Positions 1 through 9,924 of a DNA stretch of 47,180 nucleotides are shown piece by piece (the first letter of the stretch is position 1; every line of letters begins with the position of its first letter). A program made the translations under genes and the position numbers. This DNA comes from Hyphomicrobiales bacterium. Lineage in GTDB: Bacteria > Pseudomonadota > Alphaproteobacteria > Rhizobiales > Aestuariivirgaceae. Under the pieces are notes generated by a model. It had not been told where the DNA came from and ran no database searches. It worked only from the letters and a program-made list of their open reading frames with translations. The stretch spans positions 1-47,180 of the forward strand of contig JANYHE010000087.1 of the NCBI GenBank assembly GCA_025359215.1, given 5' to 3'.

Positions 1-2
1 TG

Positions 3-149
3 CTGGACTACGAAGCGCGCTTTCGCGAGCGCGTGATGCAGGATTTTGCCGAAAGCTATGCCCGCGGCGAGACGCCGATCCCCTGCGTACGCTGCAATGA
101 GCGCGTGAAGTTCGCCGACCTGATGCAGACGGCGCGTGATTTGGGCGCT
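3..149 (+). pseudogene. mnmA: MnmA fragment, 5'-truncated by the window and fused to an amidase
   Basis: The frame is open from base 3 and reads as the middle of tRNA-specific 2-thiouridylase MnmA, which thiolates U34 of Lys, Glu and Gln tRNAs. The recognisable stretch is [11 protein letters not shown], then [16 protein letters not shown], then ARDLGA; the Cys of the CVRCN segment matches the first catalytic Cys of the family. In a normal MnmA, ARDLGA is followed by the ADALATGHY-type segment. Here it runs, without a stop or frame change, into amidase sequence from about base 150. The ATP-binding N-terminus lies outside the window, and the C-terminal half with the second catalytic Cys is absent. 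If the join is real, mnmA is destroyed here. It could also be an assembly error. Confidence 0.75.
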
Positions 150-1445
150 GAGCGAACCACTTCACGTGCACTTGTGGAAGAGAGCTTGGCTCGCATTGCC
201 GATCCGGCAGGCGAGGGTGAGCGAGCTTTTGTTTTGGTCGATGCAGCTGGTGCTCGCGCCGCCGCCGACGTCCAAGATGCCTTGCGCAAACAGGGCAGGG
301 CGCCATCACGGTTTTCGGGCATTCCATTTTCAGTGAAAGACCTGTTTGATATCAAAGGACATGTGACAACTGCGGGATCAAAAGTTCTGGCCGATAGCCC
401 TGCTGCAATCGCCGATGCTCCTGCAATTGCGGCTTTAAAGAGCGTTGGCTTTGTGGTTTTGGGGCGTACCAATATGACAGAGTTTGCCTATTCAGGATTG
501 GGGCTTAATCCACACTATGGCACACCGAAAATTCCATTTGATAGAGACGTTGGCCGTATTCCCGGGGGGTCCTCTGCTGGTGGGGCCGTGGCGGTGGCCG
601 ACGGCATTTGCGCTTTGAGCATTGGTTCAGATACAGGTGGCTCTTGCCGCGTTCCTGCTGCTTACAACGGCATTGTCGGTTACAAACCAAGCACAGGGCG
701 CGTGAGCACGGCAGGGGCATTTCCGCTTTCGTCGAGTTTTGACTCGGTGGGCCCTATGGCAAACTCAGTGGCGTGTTGTGCTTCAGCGGATGCCATTATG
801 GCAGGTGATTGGGACGGTGTGATTGGTGGTGGACCCACAAGACCTCTACGACTTGGTGTGCTTTCAACCGTGGTGCAGGATAATCTTGAAGCGGGGGTTG
901 CCGCCGATTTTGCGCGCAGCCTTTCAAGATTGCGCAGTGCGGGCGTTGCCGTTGAAAATTTCGCGTTTGAAGATTTGAAAATACTGCCCACTCTGATGAA
1001 GAATGGGGGCATTGTTGGGGCTGAGGCTTATGCAGTGCACCGCGAGCTTCTTGCGCTTCATGGCGAGCTTTATGACCCGCGCGTGGGGGCCCGTATTCGA
1101 TTTGCTTCTGCGACCACCGAGCAAGAATATAACGTGTTGTTATTGGAACGCCAAAAGCTAATCATGAAATTCAACGAGCTGGCGCAGGGTTTTGATGCCA
1201 TCGTGATGCCGAGTGTGGCCAATATAGCGCCCCGCTTGAGTGAAATTGACTCAGATGAGGCCTATTTCAGGTTGAACGGTTTGGCGCTGAGAAATACGTA
1301 TTTTGCAAATTTCTTGGATGGCTGTGCAATTTCGATGCCTATGAATGATGTAGGATCTGCGCCAACCGGATTCATGATCATGGCCCCGCATGGCCATGAC
1401 AGAACGCTTTTTTCGGCTGCCAAAGCTATTTCAGCAATAATTTGA
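150..1445 (+). CDS. Amidase-signature family hydrolase, N-terminally fused to MnmA sequence
   Basis: This part belongs to the amidase signature family, which hydrolyses carboxamides with a Ser-cisSer-Lys triad. All three elements are visible: Lys in [14 protein letters not shown], the Ser-rich loop [15 protein letters not shown], and the nucleophile region [21 protein letters not shown]. Homologues usually have 10-20 more residues before the [14 protein letters not shown] helix. Here those are replaced in frame by the MnmA fragment, so no separate start codon is evident; GTG at 33 or ATG at 36 would start inside the MnmA part. The C-terminus looks complete, ending in TGA at 1443-1445. The substrate cannot be told: the family includes aliphatic amidases, allophanate hydrolases and GatA. 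The amidase core is intact enough to fold. Confidence 0.8.
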   Translation, partial: ERTTSRALVEESLARIADPAGEGERAFVLVDAAGARAAADVQDALRKQGRAPSRFSGIPFSVKDLFDIKGHVTTAGSKVLADSPAAIADAPAIAALKSVGFVVLGRTNMTEFAYSGLGLNPHYGTPKIPFDRDVGRIPGGSSAGGAVAVADGICALSIGSDTGGSCRVPAAYNGIVGYKPSTGRVSTAGAFPLSSSFDSVGPMANSVACCASADAIMAGDWDGVIGGGPTRPLRLGVLSTVVQDNLEAGVAADFARSLSRLRSAGVAVENFAFEDLKILPTLMKNGGIVGAEAYAVHRELLALHGELYDPRVGARIRFASATTEQEYNVLLLERQKLIMKFNELAQGFDAIVMPSVANIAPRLSEIDSDEAYFRLNGLALRNTYFANFLDGCAISMPMNDVGSAPTGFMIMAPHGHDRTLFSAAKAISAII

Positions 1446-1515
1446 AAACTGGAGAAACTCCTAACGGTATGATTCCATTTGCCAATATTTTATTTACAGT
1501 TTGCCCTTGCAAACG

Positions 1516-1530
1516 GAACTAAAATAGAAC
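1516..1530. promoter_or_regulatory. LexA (SOS) box of recA
   Basis: GAAC at 1516-1519 and GAAC at 1527-1530 are separated by exactly 7 bases. This is the direct-repeat SOS box known for alphaproteobacterial LexA (GTTC-N7-GTTC read on the other strand). A weaker third half-site, AAAC at 1538-1541, continues the same spacing. A possible promoter overlaps it: TTGCAA at 1507-1512 and TATAAG at 1532-1537, with a long 19-base spacer, so this promoter assignment is weak. The box lies about 80 bases before the chosen recA start, as expected for LexA repression of recA. Confidence 0.85.
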
Positions 1531-1608
1531 ATATAAGAAACATGGGTGGAACATGTGTTTGATGTTTGCATCCGGGCAACGCAAATGGGATATACAGGAG
1601 TGAAAAAA

Positions 1609-2679
1609 GTGGGACAAGCGCAATTGAAAGTCGTCGACACATCTAACGATAAGAACAAAGCTTTGGAAGCTGCACTCAGCCAAATAGAGCGGGCTTTTGG
1701 CAAGGGTTCTATTATGAAATTGGGGGCCAACCAAGTTGTTGAAATCGCTTCGATTTCGACGGGTTCATTGGGTCTTGATATTGCTTTGGGCATTGGCGGC
1801 TTGCCGCGCGGTCGCGTGATTGAAATTTATGGACCAGAGTCATCCGGTAAAACAACTTTGGCTTTGCAAACAATTGCTGAATGCCAAAAGGGCGGTGGTA
1901 TTTGTGCCTTTATCGATGCAGAACACGCTTTAGATGCTGGTTATGCGCGCAAGTTGGGTGTGAATATTGGCGATTTGTTGATTTCTCAGCCTGATACGGG
2001 CGAACAGGCCCTCGAAATTGCTGATACCTTAGTACGCTCAGGTGCCGTTGAAATGCTGGTAATCGATTCGGTTGCGGCTCTCACACCAAAGGCTGAACTT
2101 GAAGGTGAAATGGGCGATAGCCTGCCCGGCTTGCAAGCCCGTTTGATGAGCCAAGCGTTGCGCAAGCTTACGGCTTCGATTTCTAAATCCAATTGCATGG
2201 TGGTGTTCATCAACCAAATTCGTATGAAGATTGGTGTTATGTTCGGCAGCCCTGAAACGACGACGGGCGGCAATGCGCTTAAATTTTACGCTTCGGTGCG
2301 TCTTGATATCCGCCGCATTGGTGCGATTAAAGACCGTGAAGAAGTGGTGGGCAATCAAACCCGCGTGAAAGTGGTCAAGAACAAAGTGGCTCCTCCATTC
2401 AAGATGGTTGAATTTGACATCATGTATGGCGAGGGCATTTCCAAGGTTGGCGAATTGGTCGATCTGGGCGTGACTGCTGGTGTGGTCGAAAAGTCGGGCT
2501 CTTGGTATTCTTACAATGGTGAGCGCATTGGCCAAGGCCGCGATAATGCCAAGAACTTCCTGAAACAAAACCCCGATATGGCCAACACGATTGAAGCGGC
2601 CATTCGCGCCAATTCAGGCTTAATTGCTGCCAAAATTACCGATGGCACTGCCAAGGCAGGAGACGACGACGAGGAGTGA
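1609..2679 (+). CDS. recA: Recombinase RecA
   Basis: RecA forms ATP-dependent filaments on single-stranded DNA, carries out strand exchange and triggers LexA self-cleavage. The frame shows the classic order: [20 protein letters not shown] near the N-terminus, Walker [10 protein letters not shown], Walker [11 protein letters not shown]-type segment, the DNA-binding loops around [19 protein letters not shown] and [13 protein letters not shown], and an acidic C-terminus ending DDDEE. The frame extends upstream to ATG 1546, but family length and the Shine-Dalgarno AGGAG at 1596-1600, eight bases before GTG 1609, favour GTG 1609 (356 aa). GTG 1600 is also in frame but overlaps the ribosome site. 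An SOS box precedes the gene and a strong terminator follows it. Confidence 0.97.
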   Translation: MGQAQLKVVDTSNDKNKALEAALSQIERAFGKGSIMKLGANQVVEIASISTGSLGLDIALGIGGLPRGRVIEIYGPESSGKTTLALQTIAECQKGGGICAFIDAEHALDAGYARKLGVNIGDLLISQPDTGEQALEIADTLVRSGAVEMLVIDSVAALTPKAELEGEMGDSLPGLQARLMSQALRKLTASISKSNCMVVFINQIRMKIGVMFGSPETTTGGNALKFYASVRLDIRRIGAIKDREEVVGNQTRVKVVKNKVAPPFKMVEFDIMYGEGISKVGELVDLGVTAGVVEKSGSWYSYNGERIGQGRDNAKNFLKQNPDMANTIEAAIRANSGLIAAKITDGTAKAGDDDEE

Positions 2680-2823
2680 TCCTCGTTGGCTCCTAAGGCC
2701 GTATAATCCCAAGTCTGTGTGTTTCTCTTCGGCCCCGGTTGGGCCGTCGCTCGGCTAATCTTGCGTTTTTGATTGGCTAGAGATGAAGCGAGGTTCGCCC
2801 CACAACGCCTCGCTCGACCCCTG

Positions 2824-2855
2824 TGCCCCCGGATCGCCCCCGGGGGCATTTTTTT
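2824..2855 (+). terminator. Rho-independent terminator after recA
   Basis: The arms TGCCCCC (2824-2830) and GGGGGCA (2842-2848) form a 7-bp stem over an 11-base loop and are followed directly by seven T residues (2849-2855). It sits in the 262-base gap between recA and alaS, so alaS should have its own promoter between here and 2942. Confidence 0.85.
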
Positions 2856-2941
2856 GAACTGGTCTCAGGTTCACGGAAATTGTGGACAAATCGACGTGCT
2901 CAGTCTTAAAGAGCGCCAATATCATTTCACTGGAAAACATT

Positions 2942-5599
2942 ATGACGGGCCTTGCGCAAATTCGTTCGACATTTCTGGACTATTTCAAAAAGCAGGGCCA
3001 CGAGATTGTGCCTTCGTCTTCGCTGGTGCCGCGCAATGATCCCACATTGATGTTTGCCAATTCCGGCATGGTGCAGTTCAAAAACGTGTTTACGGGTGCC
3101 GAAAAGCGCCCTTACACCCGCGCAACAACTGCTCAGAAATGTGTGCGGGCTGGCGGCAAACACAATGACCTCGACAATGTGGGCTATACTGCGCGCCACC
3201 ACACATTTTTTGAAATGCTGGGAAACTTTTCTTTCGGCGATTATTTTAAAGCAAATGCTGTCGAATGGGCTTGGAACTTAGTCACCAAGGAATATGGCCT
3301 GCCAGCCGATAAGCTGACTGTCACAGTCTATCACACCGACGATGAGGCCTTTAATCTTTGGAAAAAGATTGCCGGATTACCCGACAGCCGCATTATCCGC
3401 ATTCCCACCGCCGATAATTTTTGGGCGATGGGAGACACGGGACCTTGCGGTCCATGCTCTGAAATATTCTTTGATCACGGCGATAAAATCTGGGGCGGAC
3501 CTCCCGGTTCTGCCGAGGCCGATGGCGATCGTTTCATTGAAATCTGGAATCTCGTGTTCATGCAATATGAGCAGCTGAACAAGGAAGAGCGCGTGAGCCT
3601 CCCTAAGCCTTCGATTGATACGGGCATGGGTTTGGAGCGCATTGCAGCCGTGTTGCAAGGCACGCACGACAATTATGAAACGGATTTGTTCCGTGCGCTC
3701 ATTTCCAACATTGTCGAAAATACGGGCGTCCCTGCTGAAGGAAAGAATAAAGCTTCGAACCGTGTGATTGCCGATCATTTGCGGGCTTCATCCTTCCTTA
3801 TTGCCGATGGTGTGTTGCCTTCAAATGAAGGTCGTGGCTATGTGCTACGCCGCATTATGCGCCGCGCCATGCGTCATGCTGAGCTTTTGGGCATGCGCGA
3901 ACCATTAATGTGGAAATTGGTGCCAGCCTTAGTGCGCGAAATGGGAGCGGCTTACCCGGAGCTTAGCCGTGCTCAGCCCATGATTACAGAAACATTGAAG
4001 CTGGAAGAATCGCGCTTTCGCAACACGTTGCAGCGCGGCCTTAAGCTTTTGGATGAGGATTCTGCTGGTTTACAAAAAGGCGATGTGTTCTCTGGTGAAA
4101 CGGCATTTAAGCTCTATGACACCTATGGCTTCCCACTGGACCTCACGCAGGATGCTTTGCGTTCGCGTGATATCACGGTTGATACCACTGCCTTTGCCGC
4201 TTCGATGGCGAAACAAAAGGCTGATGCGCGCGCGGCTTGGAAAGGTTCGGGCGAAGCCAAAACTGAAACAGTGTGGTTTGAAATTCGCGAGCGCGTGGGC
4301 GGCACAGAATTCTTAGGTTATGACACTGAGCAGGCCGAAGGCGAAGTGATGGCCATGGCCAGTGAAGGCCGCGATGTTAGTGTTTTAAGCGCTGGTATGA
4401 GCGGCTCAATCATCGTGAACCAAACCCCATTTTATGCTGAATCGGGTGGTCAAACCGGCGACCATGGTGTGATCACCGGGGCTGATGGTTCAGTTTTTAT
4501 TGTGACAGAAACACAGAAAAAGCTGGGTGATTTGTTTGTGCACCAGGGCCGTGTTGAAAATGGCACGTTCAAACTTGGTGTGGCTGTGGAAATGAAAGTT
4601 GATCATGCGCGCCGTTCTGGCAACCGCATGCACCATTCAGCCACACATCTGTTGCACGAAGCATTGCGCCGTGTGTTGGGCGATCATGTGGCACAGAAGG
4701 GATCGCTTGTAGAACCTGGCCGACTTCGGTTTGATTTTTCTCACACCAAAGGTTTGAGTGCTGAAGAGCTGGCAAAAACAGAGGCTATTGCCAATAGCAT
4801 TGTTCTGCAAAATGATGCAGTGAGCACGCGGTTGCTTTCGGTTGATGCTGCTATTGCTGAGGGTGCCATGGCGCTGTTTGGCGAAAAATATGGTGATGAA
4901 GTGCGCGTTGTTTCCATGGGGCGCAATGAGGGCGATGCAAAGCGCCCCATCTATTCGCTTGAACTTTGCGGAGGCACGCATGTGGCCCGCACAGGCGACA
5001 TTGGGCTGGTGAAAGTGATCGCTGAAAGCGGCACGGCGGCAGGCGTTCGCCGCTTAGAAGCTTTGGCAGGCGATGCTGCGCTGGCTTATCTGAACCAACA
5101 AGATGAGCGCGTGCAAGCTGCTGCTGCCGCTTTGAAATCTTCTCCCGCTGAAATGCTGACACGCATAAAGGCTTTGCTAGACGACCGCAAAAAAATGGAA
5201 CGCGAATTGACTGAGGCGCGCAAGGCCTTGGCCATGGGGGGCGCAGGTTCTGGTGGTGGTGCTGAAATTGCCGATGTTAACGGTGTTACGTTTTTAGGCC
5301 GCGTTGTGCGCGGTGTTGCCACACAAGATTTGAAAGGCATGGCAACAGAAGGTTTGAAAAAACTGGGCTCAGGTGTTGTGGCATTGGTTGCTGTTTCTGA
5401 GGACAATAAGGGTGCTTGCGTTGTGGCCGTAAGCGCCGACTTGACCGCGCGGTTTAACGCAGTTGAATTGGTGAAGGCTGGCTCAATTGCTCTTGGTGGC
5501 AAAGGCGGCGGTGGACGGCCCGACATGGCGCAAGCCGGCGGGCCAGATGGCAACAAAGCGGATGAAGCCGTTTTGGCCGTGAAAGCCGCGTTAGGCTAA
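2942..5599 (+). CDS. alaS: Alanyl-tRNA synthetase
   Basis: This class II synthetase charges tRNA-Ala in the cytoplasm. The N-terminal catalytic core is clear ([38 protein letters not shown], and the [14 protein letters not shown] region). It is followed by the tRNA-recognition region, then the editing domain with the zinc ligand sets HHSATH and CGGTH, and a glycine-rich C-terminal C-Ala domain with [19 protein letters not shown] 2942 gives 885 aa and starts [11 protein letters not shown], matching the family N-terminus; the frame extends 20 codons further upstream (2882) but that extension has no family counterpart. It follows recA, a common alphaproteobacterial neighbourhood. Confidence 0.97.
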   Translation: MTGLAQIRSTFLDYFKKQGHEIVPSSSLVPRNDPTLMFANSGMVQFKNVFTGAEKRPYTRATTAQKCVRAGGKHNDLDNVGYTARHHTFFEMLGNFSFGDYFKANAVEWAWNLVTKEYGLPADKLTVTVYHTDDEAFNLWKKIAGLPDSRIIRIPTADNFWAMGDTGPCGPCSEIFFDHGDKIWGGPPGSAEADGDRFIEIWNLVFMQYEQLNKEERVSLPKPSIDTGMGLERIAAVLQGTHDNYETDLFRALISNIVENTGVPAEGKNKASNRVIADHLRASSFLIADGVLPSNEGRGYVLRRIMRRAMRHAELLGMREPLMWKLVPALVREMGAAYPELSRAQPMITETLKLEESRFRNTLQRGLKLLDEDSAGLQKGDVFSGETAFKLYDTYGFPLDLTQDALRSRDITVDTTAFAASMAKQKADARAAWKGSGEAKTETVWFEIRERVGGTEFLGYDTEQAEGEVMAMASEGRDVSVLSAGMSGSIIVNQTPFYAESGGQTGDHGVITGADGSVFIVTETQKKLGDLFVHQGRVENGTFKLGVAVEMKVDHARRSGNRMHHSATHLLHEALRRVLGDHVAQKGSLVEPGRLRFDFSHTKGLSAEELAKTEAIANSIVLQNDAVSTRLLSVDAAIAEGAMALFGEKYGDEVRVVSMGRNEGDAKRPIYSLELCGGTHVARTGDIGLVKVIAESGTAAGVRRLEALAGDAALAYLNQQDERVQAAAAALKSSPAEMLTRIKALLDDRKKMERELTEARKALAMGGAGSGGGAEIADVNGVTFLGRVVRGVATQDLKGMATEGLKKLGSGVVALVAVSEDNKGACVVAVSADLTARFNAVELVKAGSIALGGKGGGGRPDMAQAGGPDGNKADEAVLAVKAALG

Positions 5600-5738
5600 A
5601 GGCGCCTCTGTTTTGTGTCCTGATCGGGCTATTGTTCTGGCGGCAAATATCAGCTTAGACGGCGGGTTTTGAAATAGAGTAGCGAACAGAGCTGCACTGG
5701 CAACCTACGGATGTATTTGCCTTTTTTATATACCTTCT

Positions 5739-5756
5739 CAACTCTTTAGAGAGTTG
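5739..5756. other. Perfect hairpin in the alaS to histidine-kinase gap
   Basis: CAACTCT (5739-5745) and AGAGTTG (5750-5756) form a perfect 7-bp stem with a TTAG loop, followed by TTTA. It lies in the 266-base gap 5600-5865. The T run is too short for a confident terminator, so it may end alaS transcription weakly or be an operator for the signalling operon downstream. I see nothing else definite in this gap. Confidence 0.4.
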
Positions 5757-5865
5757 TTTACTATATGTTTGCGATGATCGCTTGGGGGAATTGAAATCTA
5801 TTTGCCGGGTTCTGAGCAGAATGCGGCGCTAGTTCCTGCAATTACTGACCCGAGGCTTCATAAAA

Positions 5866-7680
5866 ATGGTAAATATTATCGCGTCGAGAGCTGCTGCATA
5901 TCGGCTTTCTTGGATTATTGCTGCTTTAATGGTGCCGATTGTTTTCTTCGGCTTTTTTATGCACAAGACACTTTTTGAGGAATCACAATTATTGCATCGT
6001 GAGCAGGACGGTGCTGCTCTCATCAACCTTCTTATTCCAATCTATGTTGGTGCTGCTGGTGATAAAATTGAAGTGGCAGATATCTCGGCACTTGCCACTC
6101 TGGGACCAAAGTATGTTCAGAACTTAGACGTGAATTCGGCCTTTGATCAACTTATTAAAACCCTCAACGAAACCGAGAGGGACTATTCGGCAGTATTGGT
6201 TGCATCACGAGAATTGACGAGTGCAACAACCGATAGCTCAAAAATTATTCTGGATGCAAAGGCAGAGACCTACTATTTGGCGACGACAAGCGGTGAGGGT
6301 TTTCCCAGCCTTGTAGATCTTTTCAAGACTCTTCAAAAAGGCACGGTACGCTATCTGGTGAATAGCGCATCCAGTGCTGAAATTTTGGCACCCGTTTTGT
6401 TGGCTGTAAGTAATTTGGACCTGACGTCGGCTCAGACCATTAATAGCATTCATAAGGCCTATCAAAACTCTGATCATTCTGAAATTTATAAACCACTTTT
6501 TGAAGCGGGTGACGCAATTGATCAGCGGATTTCACGTCACAGCAAAAATATAAGTATATATTTTGCGCGTCGAGATGGGATGGCAAATAAAACTCTCTTG
6601 GAAGTTGCTCAAGATGCCCAACCCATTCTGGATGAATATCGCAATGCGTGGGGTCAAGCGAACGCTCGATTCAGTGTGCTTTTAGAGCAGCGGGCCAACG
6701 AAATTCAAAACAAAATTATTGCCAATATTTTTATTGGGGCAGCTTCCGTTATTGTTGGCCTTGGGCTCGCATTAGCAATGTTTCGTTCGACATTGAGACG
6801 TCTGGATGATGTTGAGTTGGCTCATCACCAAGCTGAAGATGCGCGCAATGAAGCGGTGGCCTTGGCCAATAGCATTTCTACGATCAATGAAGATGTGGTG
6901 CGCATCAACCATGAACTTTCGGCCAACATGAAGAAGCTCAAAAGTGCGCAAGATGAACTGGTCAAAAAGGGCCGCATGGAGCAAATGGGGCAATTGACAG
7001 CCACCATTGCTCATGAACTTCGTAACCCACTTGGTGCCGTTCGTACATCGGCATTTTTGATTGAACGCAAGATCAAAGATAAGGGTCTGGGCGTTGAGCC
7101 ACAGCTGGCGCGGATTAACAATGGCATCACGCGGTGCGATAACATAATCACGCAGCTGCTAGATTTTTCTCGCACTAAGAAATTATCGGCCAGAGCCGAT
7201 GATCTTGATCAATGGCTGGCCAAAACAATCGAAGAAGAGGCAAAGAGCCTCCCAGCGGCTGTCGAGATTCATTGCAATTTGGGGATGAATGGTTTGTTGG
7301 TGCCGTTTGATCCTTCACGATTGCAACGCGCCATTATAAATCTCGTTTCGAATGCGTCGGAGGCGATGGTGGGTAATGGTGAAGATGCTTCACGCTTTGC
7401 AGTGGCCAACCCGATCATTACGATTTGTAGTGAGGTTGTTGGTGACTTTGCAAAGATTTCAATTTCAGACAATGGACCGGGGATTTCTCCGGAAAATATA
7501 TCCAAGATCCGGGAACCTTTGTTTACGACAAAGAGCTTTGGGACGGGACTTGGGATTCCTGCGGTGGAGCAAATTGCGACACAGCATGGTGGCACTTTAG
7601 AAGTGACTTCAGTTTTAGGGCAGGGGGCGACTTTTACAATTAAAATTCCAATTGCTGGAACAATCGAGGCTGCCGCATAA
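5866..7680 (+). CDS. Membrane sensor histidine kinase (periplasmic sensor)
   Basis: A 604-residue sensor kinase. TM1 is at about residues 12-33 and TM2 at about 284-307, enclosing a roughly 250-residue, mostly helical periplasmic domain that I do not recognise. A charged coiled-coil-like linker (about 310-370) leads to the dimerisation/phosphoacceptor helix, with His383 in IAHELRNPLG. The ATPase domain has the N box NLVSNASEAM, G1 DNGPGIS, the F box EPLFTTKSFG and G2 GTGLGIP. The stop overlaps the start of the next kinase (TAATG at 7678-7682), so the two are translationally coupled. The kinase core is nearly identical to that of the next gene, indicating tandem duplication followed by sensor swapping. 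The stimulus is unknown. Confidence 0.9.
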   Translation: MVNIIASRAAAYRLSWIIAALMVPIVFFGFFMHKTLFEESQLLHREQDGAALINLLIPIYVGAAGDKIEVADISALATLGPKYVQNLDVNSAFDQLIKTLNETERDYSAVLVASRELTSATTDSSKIILDAKAETYYLATTSGEGFPSLVDLFKTLQKGTVRYLVNSASSAEILAPVLLAVSNLDLTSAQTINSIHKAYQNSDHSEIYKPLFEAGDAIDQRISRHSKNISIYFARRDGMANKTLLEVAQDAQPILDEYRNAWGQANARFSVLLEQRANEIQNKIIANIFIGAASVIVGLGLALAMFRSTLRRLDDVELAHHQAEDARNEAVALANSISTINEDVVRINHELSANMKKLKSAQDELVKKGRMEQMGQLTATIAHELRNPLGAVRTSAFLIERKIKDKGLGVEPQLARINNGITRCDNIITQLLDFSRTKKLSARADDLDQWLAKTIEEEAKSLPAAVEIHCNLGMNGLLVPFDPSRLQRAIINLVSNASEAMVGNGEDASRFAVANPIITICSEVVGDFAKISISDNGPGISPENISKIREPLFTTKSFGTGLGIPAVEQIATQHGGTLEVTSVLGQGATFTIKIPIAGTIEAAA

Positions 7681-9194
7681 TGCAAGCGTCAATTTCGACT
7701 TTGAGTAGAGAAACTCTCCTTAGTATTCTCGATAATCTTCCAACATCTATTTTTGTAAAAGATGAGAATTTGCGGTTCGTCTTTTGCAACAAGCAAAATC
7801 GTAGTCTGATCGGAAAAGACGAACACGAGCTTTATGGATTTTCGGACATTGATTTCTATGCTGAAGAGCAAGCGAAATTGTTCATGGCCGATGATCTGAA
7901 AGTAATTGGCACAGGTGTGGCAATTAAAGTTGAAGAGTTGGCTTCGCGCAAAGATGGCATGAGTATGCCAGTGCTGACGCGCAAGGCAAGAATTGAAAGT
8001 GAAGAGGGCAAAACCTATCTTATTGGCACAAACACTGACCTGACCGAAATAAAAAAACGGGAAGAGCAATATCGAGCACTTGCCGAAACAGTTCCGGTGG
8101 GCGTGTTGCAAGTTGAAGAAAGTGGCATCGTTAGTTTTGCCAATCCTTTGTTATTGGCCTATCTTCGCAGGGATGCCACTTCACTTTCTCTATCTGAAAT
8201 AAAAACAATACTGGGTCGAGAGACCGATAACTTTCCGGGACAAGCGTCGCGGTTTGAGCACACTCTTACTCATACGGATGGCACTACACGCCGAATTTTA
8301 GTGATTAGTTCTGGCTGGTTGGCGCTGAGCAAAGGGCTCAACCGTTCGGCGCTGGTGAGTGTGGTTGACGTTTCAGAAAACACGGAATTGAAGCGCATTA
8401 ACGAGGAAATTTTACGCCTGAATCAAGAACTGGCGCTTAACATGCAGCACTTGAAGGATGCCCAAGACGCTCTGGTAAAAAAAGGCCGTATGGAGCAGAT
8501 GGGGCAACTAACAGCGACTATTGCTCATGAACTGCGCAACCCGCTTGGGGCTGTTCGCACGTCAGCGTTTCTCATGGAACGGAAATTGAAAGATAAGGGC
8601 CTTGGCATCGAAGCGCAGATGCAGCGCATTAACAACGGTGTTTCGCGATGTGACAATATCATTACGCAACTTCTTGATTTTTCACGGACCCGACAGCTCA
8701 CATGCAAGTCTGCGGATTTAGATGAATGGTTGGCAAGCCTTGTGGAAGAAGAGGCCAAGCGACTGCCTGCTATTGTTCAGTTGAACTGTATGCTGGGATT
8801 GAATGGAATGTTAGTTCCGTTTGATGCCAGTCGGTTGCAGCGGGCGGTGGTTAATCTCATTTCTAATGCAGCTGAAGCGATGATTGGCAATGGCGAAAAT
8901 AAACTGGCTGAAGAAGCAGCCGAACCCTGCATTGAAATTACGACCGCTGTGCACGAGGATTTCATTCAACTTTCGGTGAAAGATAATGGTCCTGGCATTT
9001 CAGCGGCACTGATGCAGAAAATTCGTGAACCTTTGTTCACAACGAAAAGCTTTGGCACGGGTCTTGGGATTCCTGCCATCGAGCAAATTGCTTCACAACA
9101 TGGTGGGCGTTTGGAAATTACATCTGAAGTTGGTCTAGGAGCAGCCTTTATTCTGCACTTGCCGATTCATGCTACCAAGGAGGAGGCAGCATAA
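7680..9194 (+). CDS. Cytoplasmic PAS-domain histidine kinase, sister of the upstream kinase
   Basis: A 504-residue kinase with no membrane segment. The N-terminus reads as a PAS domain (ILDNLPTSIFVKDENLRFVF ... GTNTDLTEIKKREEQYRALA), followed by a second PAS-like domain from about residue 130 (ETVPVGVLQVEESGIVSFAN). Then comes the same coupling helix as the upstream kinase (KKGRMEQMGQLTATIAHEL), with His283 as phosphoacceptor, and an ATPase domain with NLISNAAEAM, DNGPGIS and SFGTGLGIP. Identity to the upstream kinase is very high from the coupling helix onward and absent before it. The start is fixed by the one-base TAATG overlap with the upstream gene. It probably feeds the same receivers (9197-10290). 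Confidence 0.9.
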   Translation: MQASISTLSRETLLSILDNLPTSIFVKDENLRFVFCNKQNRSLIGKDEHELYGFSDIDFYAEEQAKLFMADDLKVIGTGVAIKVEELASRKDGMSMPVLTRKARIESEEGKTYLIGTNTDLTEIKKREEQYRALAETVPVGVLQVEESGIVSFANPLLLAYLRRDATSLSLSEIKTILGRETDNFPGQASRFEHTLTHTDGTTRRILVISSGWLALSKGLNRSALVSVVDVSENTELKRINEEILRLNQELALNMQHLKDAQDALVKKGRMEQMGQLTATIAHELRNPLGAVRTSAFLMERKLKDKGLGIEAQMQRINNGVSRCDNIITQLLDFSRTRQLTCKSADLDEWLASLVEEEAKRLPAIVQLNCMLGLNGMLVPFDASRLQRAVVNLISNAAEAMIGNGENKLAEEAAEPCIEITTAVHEDFIQLSVKDNGPGISAALMQKIREPLFTTKSFGTGLGIPAIEQIASQHGGRLEITSEVGLGAAFILHLPIHATKEEAA

Positions 9195-9196
9195 TT

Positions 9197-9913
9197 ATGA
9201 AGTCTTTAAAAATTTTGGTTGTCGACGATGATATCGACAATGCCAATTCCTTGGGTGAATTGTTTGAGTTAGAAGGCCACCAGCCCATGGTGGTTCACAG
9301 TGGAGAAGACGCCATTGCTGCCTACGTAGATTCTAATTTTGATCTGGCATTTATGGATGTGATGATGCCTGGCTCAAACGGTGTTGAGAGTTTTCTTGAA
9401 ATTCGAAAAATGCGACCACATGCCCGCGTTTTTATGATGACCGGATATAGCGTTCAAGAGCTTTTGCGCCAAGCCATGGCGCAGGGTGCCATGGGTGTGT
9501 TGAACAAGCCGATGGATTTGAAAGCGCTTCTCACTATGGTCAATGAAGTGGGTCAAGATGGATTGGTTGTAGCGCCCGGCTTTGGACCAAATTATGCGCA
9601 GCAGTTGCGCATGATGATCAGCCAATCCGGGCAAAGCTGCAGCGTGGTGAGCGATACGCGCTTGCCGACGATGACTTATAGCGAAAATGAACTCCTGATT
9701 ATTGATCTCAATCGGCCGCTGATTGACAGTGTTGGCTATTATTCAGGGCTCAGGAAAGCCTCGCATTTGCCGCCCACTATTATTGTGACGCCGTCTCGGC
9801 TCACAACCACTGAAGGCTATGATGCTTTGAATGATTTGTGGGTGACGGGAATTTTGAATAAGCCGTTTGACCCGCTTGATCTTTTGGCTCGGCTTGAAAC
9901 ATTGGCAATTTAA
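9197..9913 (+). CDS. Two-domain response regulator: receiver plus degenerate receiver
   Basis: Residues 1-120 form a normal receiver: acidic pair in ILVVDDDIDNANS, phosphoacceptor Asp54 in AFMDVMMPG, Thr in FMMTGYS, Lys in VLNKPMD. Residues about 130-238 look like a second receiver that has lost its N-terminal acidic pair. It keeps an Asp at the phosphoacceptor position (LLIIDLNRP), a Thr (IIVTPS) and the Lys loop (ILNKPFDP). There is no DNA-binding or enzymatic output domain. It begins two bases after the second kinase stops and is followed after 11 bases by another receiver. It is likely a phosphate relay or sink, or acts by protein-protein contact. Confidence 0.85.
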   Translation: MKSLKILVVDDDIDNANSLGELFELEGHQPMVVHSGEDAIAAYVDSNFDLAFMDVMMPGSNGVESFLEIRKMRPHARVFMMTGYSVQELLRQAMAQGAMGVLNKPMDLKALLTMVNEVGQDGLVVAPGFGPNYAQQLRMMISQSGQSCSVVSDTRLPTMTYSENELLIIDLNRPLIDSVGYYSGLRKASHLPPTIIVTPSRLTTTEGYDALNDLWVTGILNKPFDPLDLLARLETLAI

Positions 9914-9924
9914 AGGAAATTATC

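Noticed and set aside
2038-2568. A 176-codon open frame on the minus strand inside recA
   Set aside because: It is the antisense of strongly conserved recA codons and shows no family features.
5086-5556. A 156-codon minus-strand frame inside alaS
   Set aside because: Low-complexity Pro/Ala/Ser translation of the antisense of the C-Ala domain; a shadow of alaS.
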